Positions 1-8,236 of a DNA stretch of 64,000 nucleotides are shown here, one piece after another. Source of the DNA: Williamsia faeni. Its GTDB lineage: Bacteria; Actinomycetota; Actinomycetes; Mycobacteriales; Mycobacteriaceae. The notes below the pieces were generated by a model, which saw nothing but the letters and a program-made list of their open reading frames with translations, had not been told where the DNA came from and ran no database searches. The position numbers and the translations under genes were made by a program. Each line of letters starts with the position of its first letter. Position 1 is the first letter of the stretch. The DNA is taken from contig QJJF01000004.1 in NCBI GenBank assembly GCA_003202005.1, positions 1-64,000 of the forward strand. The letters are read 5' to 3'.

Positions 1-1
1 C

Positions 2-79
2 ATCCGCAGCCTCAAGCGCTACATCGCCCGCGAAACCTACCGACTCATCACCACCCAAACCACCCCTTGCGCGTTATAG
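2..79 (+). CDS. IS110-type transposase, C-terminal fragment (cut by window edge)
   Basis: The first 25 codons read as an open frame ending in TAG at 77-79. The text IRSLKRYIARETYRLI is the typical C-terminal tail of IS110/IS1110-type transposases, which end with a basic LKRYIAR-like helix. The rest of the gene is left of the window, so it cannot be told whether the element is intact. No terminal inverted repeat can be judged; IS110 elements usually lack one. The neighbour is a RecQ-like helicase about 80 bp downstream on the same strand, so the insertion sits in its 5' flank. Family call is from motif memory only. Confidence 0.5.
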   Translation: MRSLKRYIARETYRLITTQTTPCAL

Positions 80-157
80 GAGCATCGCTCGACGGCGGGG
101 TGCTGCTGGTCAGGCGCCACTGCGCGGGATGTCGGGGTGACAGGGCACGATGGGCAC

Positions 158-2260
158 ATGACCACTGGAACCACCGCCACCCGCGAGCAGGCTCAAACCA
201 TCCTCGAGCAACTGGCCGGCCCCGGCGCCACACTGCGCGACGACCAGTGGACGGCCATCGAGGCGCTGGTCGTCCAGCGCCGTCGTGCGCTGGTGGTACA
301 ACGGACCGGTTGGGGCAAGTCAGCGGTGTATTTCATCGCGGCCAAGCTCCTTCGCGCCGAGGGACGCGGTGCCACCGTCATCGTGTCGCCTTTGCTCGCG
401 CTGATGCGAAACCAGGTTGCCTCCGCCGAGCGTGCCGGGGTCAAGGCCGCCACGATCAACTCCGGCAACGTCACCGAGTGGGATGACATCCATCAGCGGG
501 TGGCCGACGGCGATCTCGATGTCTTGCTGGTCAGCCCGGAACGACTCAACAATCCGGACTTTCGAGACAACGTCTTGCCGGCCCTGGCCGCCGACGCCGG
601 ACTGGTGGTGGTCGATGAGGCGCACTGTGTGTCGGATTGGGGCCACGATTTCCGTCCCGACTACCGCCGAATCCGGACGTTGGTCGCAGAACTCGGGACC
701 GACGTCCCCGTGCTCGCCACGACCGCGACCGCCAACGATCGTGTTGTCGACGACGTCGCGGCGCAGCTCGGAGTCGGCGGCGGCGACACGCTGGTGCTGC
801 GTGGTGGTCTCGACCGGGAATCGTTGCACCTGTCTGTCGTCAAGGTTCCCACGTCTGCCGAACGAGTCGCATGGCTTGCGGCCCACATCGATTCGATCGA
901 GGGTTCGGGCATCATCTACACCCTCACCGTGTCGGCTGCTCGAGATATCGCGACCCTCCTCACGGACCTCGGTCACAAGGTTGCGGCATACACCGGCTCC
1001 ACCGATTCAGGCGAGCGGGAGCAACTCGAAGCCGACCTGATGGCCAACCGGGTCAAGGCGTTGGTCGCCACCTCTGCGCTCGGCATGGGTTTCGACAAGC
1101 CCGACCTCGGCTTTGTCATCCACCTCGGCGCTCCGTCTTCGCCGATCGCCTACTACCAGCAGGTCGGACGTGCGGGCCGTTCGACCGCCAGCGCCGAGGT
1201 GATCTTGCTGCCGGGAAGCGAAGATCAGGAGATCTGGCGATATTTCGCTTCGGTGGCTTTTCCGTCGGAAACGTTGGTACGCAGGGTGATCGAGGTTCTC
1301 GATGCCGATCGGGCGCAATCCACTCAAGCGCTCGAGCCCCTCGTCGACCTCGGTCGGTCCCGGCTGGAGATGGTTCTCAAAGTTCTGGACGTCGACGGCG
1401 CGGTCAAGCGGGTGAAAGGTGGCTGGATCGGCACAGGTCAGCCCTGGGAATACGACGAGGCGCGCTACGAGAAACTGGAGTTGGCCAGAAAGCGCGAACA
1501 GCAGGCGATGCTCGACTATCAGAGCACTCCGAATTGCCGGATGGTGTTCTTGCGTTCCCAGTTGGACGATCCGGATCTGGTGCCCGACAGCAAGTGCGGT
1601 CGATGCGACAACTGTGCAGGCCAACGTTATTCGGCAACGGTCGACGGCAAATCACTGGATGCGGCGCGAGAACAGTTGCAGCGTCCGGGTGTTGAACTGG
1701 CGCCCCGCAAACAGTGGCCGACTGGCATGAAGAAGTTGGGCGTCGAACTGTCGGGCAAGATCGCGGACGGACCCACGATGGGCCGCGTAATCGGTCGACT
1801 CAGCGATCTCGGATGGGGTACCCGGCTGCGCCGGTTGCTCGATGAACCGGACGGCCCCGCTCCAGACGAGGTTGTGCGCGCCGCCGTTGCCGTTCTCGCG
1901 GCCTGGCCGTGGCAGACTCGGCCCACCGCGATCATCGGGCTCGATTCGGATACACATCCGATCCTGATCGGGTCGGTGGTTGATCGCCTGTCAGAGTTGG
2001 GACGTCTCACCAACCTCGGGACCCTGCGATACTCACCGGAACATCGACCGGTGACGGCCGCGAATTCGGCGTATCGGGTTGCAGCCCTGGCTAATTCATG
2101 GATCGACCCGGACCCTGCCGTCATCGCGGACCTGACCGGGCCGGTCCTGCTGGTCGACGATCTCGCCGACACCGGGTGGACCCTGACGATCGCAGCGCGC
2201 CAACTTCGTCGCGCTGGCGTTGTCGAGGTGCTGCCTTTTGCCTTGGCGAGCGTCAGTTAG
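158..2260 (+). CDS. recQ: RecQ-family ATP-dependent DNA helicase with C-terminal phosphoribosyltransferase-like segment
   Basis: ATP-driven 3'-5' DNA unwinding enzyme of the RecQ superfamily 2 group, expected in recombination and replication repair. Visible motifs in order: Walker A GWGKS near residue 51, DEAH near 153, motif III TATA near 185, motif V/VI region ending QVGRAGR near 340, then a cysteine cluster (CRMVF...CGRCDNC, about 460-490) like the RecQ zinc site. The last 50 residues contain VLLVDDLADTGWT, the PRPP-binding signature of phosphoribosyltransferases, so the protein (700 aa) ends in a PRT-like module rather than a normal HRDC domain. ATG at 158 is preferred because family members begin close to TREQAQ; GTG at 137 in the same frame is possible. 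It converges on the amidase across a repeat array. Confidence 0.9.
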   Translation: MTTGTTATREQAQTILEQLAGPGATLRDDQWTAIEALVVQRRRALVVQRTGWGKSAVYFIAAKLLRAEGRGATVIVSPLLALMRNQVASAERAGVKAATINSGNVTEWDDIHQRVADGDLDVLLVSPERLNNPDFRDNVLPALAADAGLVVVDEAHCVSDWGHDFRPDYRRIRTLVAELGTDVPVLATTATANDRVVDDVAAQLGVGGGDTLVLRGGLDRESLHLSVVKVPTSAERVAWLAAHIDSIEGSGIIYTLTVSAARDIATLLTDLGHKVAAYTGSTDSGEREQLEADLMANRVKALVATSALGMGFDKPDLGFVIHLGAPSSPIAYYQQVGRAGRSTASAEVILLPGSEDQEIWRYFASVAFPSETLVRRVIEVLDADRAQSTQALEPLVDLGRSRLEMVLKVLDVDGAVKRVKGGWIGTGQPWEYDEARYEKLELARKREQQAMLDYQSTPNCRMVFLRSQLDDPDLVPDSKCGRCDNCAGQRYSATVDGKSLDAAREQLQRPGVELAPRKQWPTGMKKLGVELSGKIADGPTMGRVIGRLSDLGWGTRLRRLLDEPDGPAPDEVVRAAVAVLAAWPWQTRPTAIIGLDSDTHPILIGSVVDRLSELGRLTNLGTLRYSPEHRPVTAANSAYRVAALANSWIDPDPAVIADLTGPVLLVDDLADTGWTLTIAARQLRRAGVVEVLPFALASVS

Positions 2261-2281
2261 GCCCAGCTAGGCCGCATTTAC

Positions 2282-2443
2282 AGCACGGTCGGCGGTAACG
2301 AGAGCACGGTCGACGGTAACGAGGGCCCGCTCGGCGGTTGCTTGGGCCCGCTCGGCGGTTGCTTGGGCCCGCTCGGCGGTCCGATGTGCACGGTCGGCGG
2401 TTGCTTGGGCCCGGTCGACGGTAACGAGGGCCCGGTCGACGGT
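2282..2443. repeat. Eight-unit 21-bp tandem repeat array
   Basis: Eight copies of a 15-bp core start every 21 bp at 2282, 2303, 2324, 2345, 2366, 2387, 2408 and 2429. On the plus strand the core reads (A/G)GC(A/C)CG(G/C)TCG(A/G)CGGT; on the minus strand it is ACCGYCGASCGNGCC. The 6-bp spacers are AACGAG (three), TGCTTG (three) and CCGATG (one). The array fills the convergent gap between recQ (ends 2260) and the amidase; its last base is the first base of the amidase stop triplet. The same core family recurs at 27797-27936. The 21-bp period equals seven codons and about two helical turns. No function is known to me; candidate roles are protein-binding array or intergenic repeat element. Confidence 0.9.
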
Positions 2444-3864
2444 CAGGTGGGCTGGTCTTGAATGCGGGCGAAGGGGTGAGCAGCCTCGAGTTCGAAGGCC
2501 AATTCGAGCAGGGTGCGCTCGTCGCCATGGTCGGCGGAGAAGTGGATGCCGATGGGCAGTCCTGATGCGGTGTGGCCCAGCGGGAGTGACATCGCCGGTC
2601 CGCCGGCGGCATTGTTCAGGGGTGTGAAGCTGACGTAGTTGACCAACCGCGGGAACATCACGTCGAAACCGGCCGCGGGGGAGAGATAGCCGAGTTCGGG
2701 TGTCGTGTGACCCAGCACGGGAGAGAGCACCACATCGACGTCGGCGAACGTTGCTCGGTACTTCTTCTCGCTGCGCTTCAGGCCGAGAATCGACACCGGT
2801 GTCAACCATGGCTTTCGGAGGAAGTCGCGGGCCAATCCCGCGGTGAGTGCATCGACTTGGGTCTTGTCGAACTTGTCGCCGGTGACCTGCTTGCCAAAGT
2901 GCTTGGTGGAGAACGCCATCAGCGTCCAGTAATGCTCAAAGTCGCGGACAAATGTCAGGTCGGTGGGGACGGTGAGTTCCGAGACGTCGTGGCCGAGTGA
3001 CGTCAACAGGTCCGCGGTTTGGACAACGGCGTCTTTGGTTTCGGCATCGGTCGGATCGCCGACGATGGAATTGGTGACCAGTCCGATCCGCAACCGTCGG
3101 TCCGACGGCCCGTCAACCTTTCCTATCGGCACCAATTTCTTTGCGGGCCGGTACTTCTCGATCGCCGCCACAAACGCGGCGGTGTCCCGCACGGTCCGGG
3201 TGAGCGCTCCGTTCGACACGATGTCGACGGGCATCTGATGACCTTGCAGGGACTGGACTTCGCGCCCGCGTGTCATTTTCAGGCCGACGAGGCCACAGGC
3301 CGCGGCGGGGATCCGGATCGACCCGCCGCCGTCGTTGGCATGCGCGATCGGAACAACGCCGGCCGCCACCATCGCCGCCGAACCGCCCGACGAAGCTCCG
3401 GACGAGTAGCCGGTGTTCCAGGGGTTTCGTGTGGGTGGCAATGACTCGAACTCGGTGGAGGCGCTGAAGCCGAACTCCGGCAGCGTGGTCTTGCCGAGCA
3501 CTGTCATGCCCGTCGACAGGTACTGGTCGGTGAAGGGTTCGTTGGCCGGCCGCGGTGTCGGATGGACCGCCCGCGAACCGTATGCGGTCGGCAACCCGGC
3601 GACGTGGGTGTTGTCCTTGATGAAGGTGGGAACCCCGGCGAATGCGCCGGTGGCCGGGGAATCCGACGCCGCGAGCGCCCGGTCGTAATCCCGGATGACC
3701 AGCGCGTTGAGGTCGGGGTTCACCTTCTCAGCCCGGGCGATGGCGGCCTCCGCGGCCTCGCGGGCACTGATCTCACCGGCCGCGATGGCGGCCGCGAGTG
3801 ACACTGCGTCGTGCTCGCCCAGCGCGTCGTCGGTAAACGCGTGGATGTGGGTGCGGTCAGTCAT
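2443..3864 (-). CDS. Amidase (amidase signature family)
   Basis: Hydrolyses a carbon-nitrogen amide bond; substrate not predictable. The 473-aa length is normal for the family. The glycine/serine signature ([16 protein letters not shown], about residues 134-150) and the following [10 protein letters not shown] segment give the Ser-cisSer-Lys triad, with the lysine in FIKDN near residue 83. No signal peptide, so cytoplasmic. It is divergent from a FadR-type GntR regulator 73 bp away, with a GGTAA/TTACC inverted repeat between them, which suggests that regulator controls it. ATG at 3864 is the first start of the conserved reading frame. Downstream it runs into the 21-bp repeat array. Confidence 0.9.
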   Translation of the reverse strand: MTDRTHIHAFTDDALGEHDAVSLAAAIAAGEISAREAAEAAIARAEKVNPDLNALVIRDYDRALAASDSPATGAFAGVPTFIKDNTHVAGLPTAYGSRAVHPTPRPANEPFTDQYLSTGMTVLGKTTLPEFGFSASTEFESLPPTRNPWNTGYSSGASSGGSAAMVAAGVVPIAHANDGGGSIRIPAAACGLVGLKMTRGREVQSLQGHQMPVDIVSNGALTRTVRDTAAFVAAIEKYRPAKKLVPIGKVDGPSDRRLRIGLVTNSIVGDPTDAETKDAVVQTADLLTSLGHDVSELTVPTDLTFVRDFEHYWTLMAFSTKHFGKQVTGDKFDKTQVDALTAGLARDFLRKPWLTPVSILGLKRSEKKYRATFADVDVVLSPVLGHTTPELGYLSPAAGFDVMFPRLVNYVSFTPLNNAAGGPAMSLPLGHTASGLPIGIHFSADHGDERTLLELAFELEAAHPFARIQDQPT

Positions 3865-3890
3865 GCCAACAAGGTACTGGGAGGAAAATT

Positions 3891-3914
3891 GGTAAGATCA
3901 CTTGACCTATTACC
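3891..3914. promoter_or_regulatory. Candidate operator between amidase and FadR-type regulator
   Basis: The arms GGTAA (3891-3895) and TTACC (3910-3914) form an inverted repeat with 14 bp between them, inside the 73-bp divergent promoter. FadR-subfamily GntR regulators usually bind short inverted repeats of about this size. The spacing is slightly wider than the classical FadR site, so this is only a candidate. Confidence 0.35.
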
Positions 3915-3937
3915 GCCGGTGGTCCTACCGTCGAAAT

Positions 3938-4681
3938 ATGCCGTTCCAGCCCATCGAACACCGCAGTGTCCCCGAAGACGTCTTCGAGCAGATCATCGAA
4001 GGTGTCCTCAGCGGTGATCTCGCAGCCGGACAATCGTTGCCCAGTGAGCGTGAACTCGCCCGGGTGCTCGGGGTGTCGAGGCCCGCGGTGCGGGAGGCGC
4101 TCAAACGGGTGGCTGCCGCCGGACTTGTCACCATCCGGCAGGGAGACGGCACGACCGTTCGCGATGTACGTAAGTTCGGTGGCCTCGACCTGTTGCCCCG
4201 ACTACTCATCCGGCAGGGCGAGCTCGACGTCTCGGTCGCTCGTTCGGTCATCGAAGCCAGGGCGCATATCGGACCGAAGGTGGCCGAACTCGCGGCACAG
4301 CGCGCCTCCGACGACCAGATCGCCGCGGTCAGCGATGCGGCGACCAAACTTGCCGACCTGACCGATCCCATCGCGCAGCAGGTTGTCGCCCTGGACTTCT
4401 GGGATGCACTGGTCGACGGTGCGGATTCAATTGCGTTTCGGTTGATGTACAACACGATGCGAGTGGCGTACGAGCCGGCGCTTCCGGCGCTGGCCGGCGC
4501 GTTGTCGGCGGAGGTCGGGAATGCCGACGGCTACCGCGCCATCGTCGATGCCGTCGAAAAACGTGATCCGATCGGGGCAGCCCGGGCCGCGACGGTGCTG
4601 CTCGAACCTGCCACGACAACCCTGATGTCGGCGTTCACCGAGATGGAGGCAATTCTGAAGGAGGGTCCGGATGACGACTGA
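3938..4681 (+). CDS. FadR-subfamily GntR transcriptional regulator
   Basis: A 247-aa DNA-binding regulator. Residues about 10-70 form the GntR winged helix (LPSERELARVLGVSRPAVRE then a wing ending in GDGTTV), followed by an all-helical FCD-type ligand domain, which places it in the FadR branch; those proteins respond to acyl-CoA or small acids. ATG at 3938 gives MPFQPIEHRSVPEDVFEQI, a normal family N-terminus; a TTG at 3902 would extend it through the putative operator and is less likely. Its 3' end overlaps the next gene by 11 bp, so the two are co-transcribed. It probably controls the divergent amidase and the downstream hydroxylase; that is inference from position. Confidence 0.85.
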   Translation: MPFQPIEHRSVPEDVFEQIIEGVLSGDLAAGQSLPSERELARVLGVSRPAVREALKRVAAAGLVTIRQGDGTTVRDVRKFGGLDLLPRLLIRQGELDVSVARSVIEARAHIGPKVAELAAQRASDDQIAAVSDAATKLADLTDPIAQQVVALDFWDALVDGADSIAFRLMYNTMRVAYEPALPALAGALSAEVGNADGYRAIVDAVEKRDPIGAARAATVLLEPATTTLMSAFTEMEAILKEGPDDD

Positions 4682-5372
4682 ACGCGCCGCGCGCGCAGAG
4701 GTCGATGGTGACGAGCGCAAGCTTGCGCAATCACGCCGAAAGATGACTTTGGACAAAGCCTTTCGCGAGTTCGCAAGGTACCCGACACCGTGGATGATCG
4801 CTCCGCTGTCTCTCGGATCGGTGGTCGCGAGGATCGTCGTCGGCGACTTCGCCTGGACCGACGGGCTCGTCCCGGTCGTGATGATCGTGTCATTTCCACT
4901 GGCAGAGTGGTTGATTCACGTGTTCATCCTGCATTGGCGACCACGGTCGCTGGGCCGATTGAAGATCGACACGCTGCTGTCGCGCAAACATCGCGAGCAC
5001 CACAACAATCCGCGGGACATCCCGCTGGTCTTCATCCCGTGGCAGGTGCTCTGCGGTGTCATTCCGGCCGTCGTGCTACTCGGTGTATTCGCTTTCGGCC
5101 GAGTCGGATTGGGCCTTACGTTCCTCGCGACCCTGGGACTGCTCGGCCTCGCATACGAGTGGACGCACTACCTCATCCACACCGACTACAAACCCAAGAG
5201 CCGGTTCTATCGCGCGACCTGGAGAAATCATCGGTTCCACCACTACAAGAACGAGCACTACTGGTTCACGGTCACCACGGCGGGGACCGCGGACCGGATT
5301 CTCGGGACATATCCCGATCCGGACTCCGTGGCGAAATCGCCGACCGCGAGGAACCTGCACGCGGTGGGTTGA
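4671..5372 (+). CDS. Membrane fatty-acid hydroxylase / sterol desaturase family protein
   Basis: Integral-membrane di-iron oxygenase family (fatty acid hydroxylase superfamily). Histidine clusters that would hold two irons are visible: EWLIHVFILH (79-88), KHREHH (106-111), EWTHYLIH (163-170) and NHRFHHYKNEH (186-196). Hydrophobic stretches at about 65-88, 120-142 and 147-170 support three or four membrane helices. Length 233 aa is typical for small bacterial members. It overlaps the FadR-type regulator, implying lipid-linked regulation. The substrate could be a fatty acid, a sterol or a carotenoid; the sequence does not decide. Confidence 0.85.
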   Translation: MTTERAARAEVDGDERKLAQSRRKMTLDKAFREFARYPTPWMIAPLSLGSVVARIVVGDFAWTDGLVPVVMIVSFPLAEWLIHVFILHWRPRSLGRLKIDTLLSRKHREHHNNPRDIPLVFIPWQVLCGVIPAVVLLGVFAFGRVGLGLTFLATLGLLGLAYEWTHYLIHTDYKPKSRFYRATWRNHRFHHYKNEHYWFTVTTAGTADRILGTYPDPDSVAKSPTARNLHAVG

Positions 5373-5383
5373 CGCGTGGTGGT

Positions 5384-6133
5384 TCAGTCGGGCTTGCGGG
5401 CAGTCACGTATTGGGCCAGCCCGGTGATCGTCTGTTCGACGTCCACCAATCCGGCGTTCCGTAGTCGGTCGGTCACCTCGTTGCGGCCGAAAACGTGGTA
5501 GCCACCGACATTCGCGATCTTGGTGACCACCCGCGACCTGGTGAGCGGTGTGTGTACCGAGGTGAAGATCGCAACCTCACCCCCGGGAGCCACCACGCGG
5601 GCAAGTTCGTCGATGACCTCGTGGGGCTCGGGAATGAGGTACAGCGCGGCCAGGCAACACACGGTGTCGATCGAGTTGTCGTCGAACGGCAGTTGACGTG
5701 CGTCACCGCGGATGTAGGCAACCCGTTCACCGCTGTTGTCGGCCACGGCCCGGGTCAGCATCGGGATCGAGAAGTCGAGGCCGATGCACAGACCTTCACC
5801 GGTCAATCGTTCCGACAGCCGGCGTGTGTAATTGCCTGGCCCACAGGCGACATCGAGGACCGTTCGTTTGCCGGCGCGACCGAGGTGGGCGACCAGCCGG
5901 GTATCGAACTTCTTCGTCGACGTGCCACCGAGACTGAAAAGTCGCGTGAACACCGGACGCCACGCGCGCTCGTAAACCAGTGCGAACACCGGGTTCTGCA
6001 TGAACCACAGGGTGCTGGTGGCCGCGGTCTCCGGTGGCCCGAGAAGATCGAGATAGCCCCGGCTGTCGTCGATGCCATCCGGTAGCCGCGACGAATCGAG
6101 GAGTTGCCGGGCACGTGCGAGCGCGGTACTCAA
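5384..6133 (-). CDS. SAM-dependent methyltransferase (UbiE-like, class I)
   Basis: A 249-aa protein with the class I SAM fold: motif I VLDVACGPGNYTRRL near residue 93, an acidic post-I residue in GLDFSIPML, and DNSIDTVCCLAALYLIPEP as motif IV and following strand. The N-terminal 80 residues are a helical lid. The acceptor is unknown. The start is TTG at 6133, which overlaps the stop of the upstream CMD gene (TTGA), so translation is coupled. It converges on the hydroxylase gene with an 11-bp gap. Confidence 0.8.
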   Translation of the reverse strand: MSTALARARQLLDSSRLPDGIDDSRGYLDLLGPPETAATSTLWFMQNPVFALVYERAWRPVFTRLFSLGGTSTKKFDTRLVAHLGRAGKRTVLDVACGPGNYTRRLSERLTGEGLCIGLDFSIPMLTRAVADNSGERVAYIRGDARQLPFDDNSIDTVCCLAALYLIPEPHEVIDELARVVAPGGEVAIFTSVHTPLTRSRVVTKIANVGGYHVFGRNEVTDRLRNAGLVDVEQTITGLAQYVTARKPD

Positions 6134-6660
6134 AAGTCCCGCTGGATCCGCAGGGTGCCGATGGTGGTGGCCAGCGAATCATATTGTCCGACCAGGAGAA
6201 CGAACTCGATCAGTTCGCGTTCGTCGAAATGGGAGGACAACTCTTTCCACGTGACATCACTGAGATCCTTGGTCTCGACCAACTCGTCGACACCGCGGAG
6301 CAACGCCGCCTCGAGGTCGGCCCAGTCGGCCTCGGAACCGGCAAGTATGCGTTCGAACTCGGCGTCATCGATACCGGCCCGCCGGCCGAGGCGCCTGTGG
6401 TGGTCCAATTCGTACTGGCAGCCTCGCAGGTGAGCGGTCCGGATGATCACCATCTCGCTGTGATGCCGGGAGAGTCGACCGAACGGCATCATCCGGCTCG
6501 AGAAGTACAGCCATCCGCGGAACAGGCCCTTGGCTCGTCCGAGTGTCGAAAAAATATGTGCGTCCGGTACCCCGATGACGCGCGCAGCACCCTTGCTGAA
6601 CACCCAGTTGAAGAGCCCGAGCTGGCGGAAGTTGCCGGGGTCGATGCGTGGTGTGGTCAC
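6130..6660 (-). CDS. Carboxymuconolactone decarboxylase family protein (AhpD-like)
   Basis: A 176-aa all-helical protein of the CMD/AhpD superfamily. The core motif RGCQYELDHHRR (about residues 80-90) carries the conserved Cys and His; only one cysteine is present in this motif, not the CxxC of true AhpD, so peroxidase activity is doubtful. In M. tuberculosis a CMD-family gene (Rv0464c) lies next to ramB, consistent with this region. GTG at 6660 is chosen because it gives MTTPRIDPGNFRQLG; upstream in-frame codons lie in the divergent promoter. It is translationally coupled to the following methyltransferase. Confidence 0.8.
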   Translation of the reverse strand: MTTPRIDPGNFRQLGLFNWVFSKGAARVIGVPDAHIFSTLGRAKGLFRGWLYFSSRMMPFGRLSRHHSEMVIIRTAHLRGCQYELDHHRRLGRRAGIDDAEFERILAGSEADWADLEAALLRGVDELVETKDLSDVTWKELSSHFDERELIEFVLLVGQYDSLATTIGTLRIQRDF

Positions 6661-6772
6661 GTCTGCCAACCTAGCGGAAGGGCGGTGGAGGATGTCTGAT
6701 CGCAAACGTTTCATCGCTTGCGAGTCGGTGTTAGTCTTCCCCGACTGGTCGTTCAAGGACGGGAGTCCTACC

Positions 6773-8236
6773 GTGCGTCGGATCTTGATCGTGATTGCGG
6801 CCGGCGTTCTGGCGATGGTGATGCTGGCGAGTTGTGGCGGGGACGACGGCGCAACCGGATTCGACAAAGTCGAGAAATCCGGCGTGCTGCGTGTTGGCAC
6901 CGAAGGCACCTACCCGCCCTTCAGCTACCACGACTCGGCTTCCGGCAAGTTGGTCGGTTACGACGTCGACGTTGCCCGCGAGGTCGCGGACAAGCTCGGC
7001 GTGGATGTCGAATTCGTCGAGACACCATGGGATTCCATCTTCGCGGCTCTCGAATCAGGGCGGTTCGATGTTGTCGCCAATCAGGTCACGATCACCGATG
7101 AGCGCAAGGCCAAATACGACCTCTCCGACCCCTACGCGATCGGTGAGGGTGTGATCGTCACCCTCGCCGACGACAACTCGATCACCTCGCTCGATGACCT
7201 CGAGGGAAAGACGACCGCGCAATCGATCACCAGCAACTGGGCGCAGGTGGCGAAGGACGCCGGCGCGCAGGTGGAGGCTGTCGAAGGGTTCACCCAGGCC
7301 ATCACACTGTTGCATCAGGGGCGGGTGCAGGCCACCGTCAACGACAGCCTTTCGGTGCTCGCATATCAGGCGACCACCGGTGACCAGAGCATCAAGATCG
7401 CCGCCAATATCGGTGAGCGCAGCGAGCAGGCCTTTGCCGCCGTCAAAGACAGCGGAATGCTGGACCCGGTGAACGGTGCCCTCGCCGAACTGAAAGAGGA
7501 CGGGACCCTGGAGGCGATCTCGCAGGAGTATCTCAAAGCCAACGCGGCCGGGACTTCGGAGGACAAGACTGCGCCCAGTACGTGGAAACTCATCGCCGAC
7601 AATCTGTGGCCGATGGCGAAAGCCACCATCACCGTGACGATCCCGTTGACCGCGATCAGCTTCTTCTTCGGCCTGATCATCGCGCTCGGGATAGCGATGG
7701 CGCGCATGTCCAAGAATCGGGCGTGGTCGTCTTTCGCGCGGGTCTACATTTCGTTGATCCGCGGAACGCCTCTGCTGGTACAGCTTTTCATCATTTTCTA
7801 TGCACTCCCCGAGCTGAACATCCTGATCGATCCGTTTCCGGCTGCCGCGATCGCCTTCAGTCTCAACGTCGGTGGCTATGCGGCCGAGATCATCAGGTCG
7901 GCCATCGGCAGCGTCCCGAAGGGGCAATGGGAGGCCGCCGAGACGATCGGCATGAATTATCGGACCGCGTTGCGGCGCATCATCCTCCCGCAGGCGTTGC
8001 GCACGGCCGTTCCGCCGCTGTCGAATACGTTGATCTCGCTGGTCAAGGACACGTCGCTGGCCTCGACGATCCTGGTGACCGAACTACTGCGCACCGCCCA
8101 GATCGCGGCCGCGCCGACCTTCGAGTTCTTTGCCCTCTATGGCACCGCCGCACTGTACTACTGGGTGGTGTGCCTGGTCCTGTCGTCCGTTCAGGGCCGC
8201 ATCGAGATCCGACTGGATAGGTACGTGGCAATATGA
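6773..8236 (+). CDS. Amino-acid ABC transporter: substrate-binding lipoprotein fused to permease
   Basis: One 487-aa polypeptide holds two import parts. Residues 1-21 are a lipoprotein signal with lipobox LASC (Cys21). About 30-255 is a family-3 solute-binding domain (VLRVGTEGTYPPFSY, then GYDVDVAREVADKLG). About 270-485 is a His/Glu/Gln/Arg-type permease with five helices and the ATPase-contact EAA-like loop (QWEAAETIGMNYRTALRRII). The GTG start at 6773 follows a good GGAG (about 6761). It overlaps the ATPase gene by 4 bp (ATGA). The system should import polar amino acids such as glutamine, cystine or arginine; the exact ligand is not predictable. Such fusions are known but less common than separate genes. 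Confidence 0.9.
   Translation: MRRILIVIAAGVLAMVMLASCGGDDGATGFDKVEKSGVLRVGTEGTYPPFSYHDSASGKLVGYDVDVAREVADKLGVDVEFVETPWDSIFAALESGRFDVVANQVTITDERKAKYDLSDPYAIGEGVIVTLADDNSITSLDDLEGKTTAQSITSNWAQVAKDAGAQVEAVEGFTQAITLLHQGRVQATVNDSLSVLAYQATTGDQSIKIAANIGERSEQAFAAVKDSGMLDPVNGALAELKEDGTLEAISQEYLKANAAGTSEDKTAPSTWKLIADNLWPMAKATITVTIPLTAISFFFGLIIALGIAMARMSKNRAWSSFARVYISLIRGTPLLVQLFIIFYALPELNILIDPFPAAAIAFSLNVGGYAAEIIRSAIGSVPKGQWEAAETIGMNYRTALRRIILPQALRTAVPPLSNTLISLVKDTSLASTILVTELLRTAQIAAAPTFEFFALYGTAALYYWVVCLVLSSVQGRIEIRLDRYVAI

Noticed and set aside
2282-2443. Possible CRISPR array
   Set aside because: Period is 21 bp with 6-bp recurring spacers; no long unique spacers and no cas genes nearby.
2267-2809. 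Open minus-strand frame with seven-residue repeats through the 21-bp array
   Set aside because: It lies in another frame of the amidase gene and is open because a 21-bp repeat without stops stays open; no start or homology.
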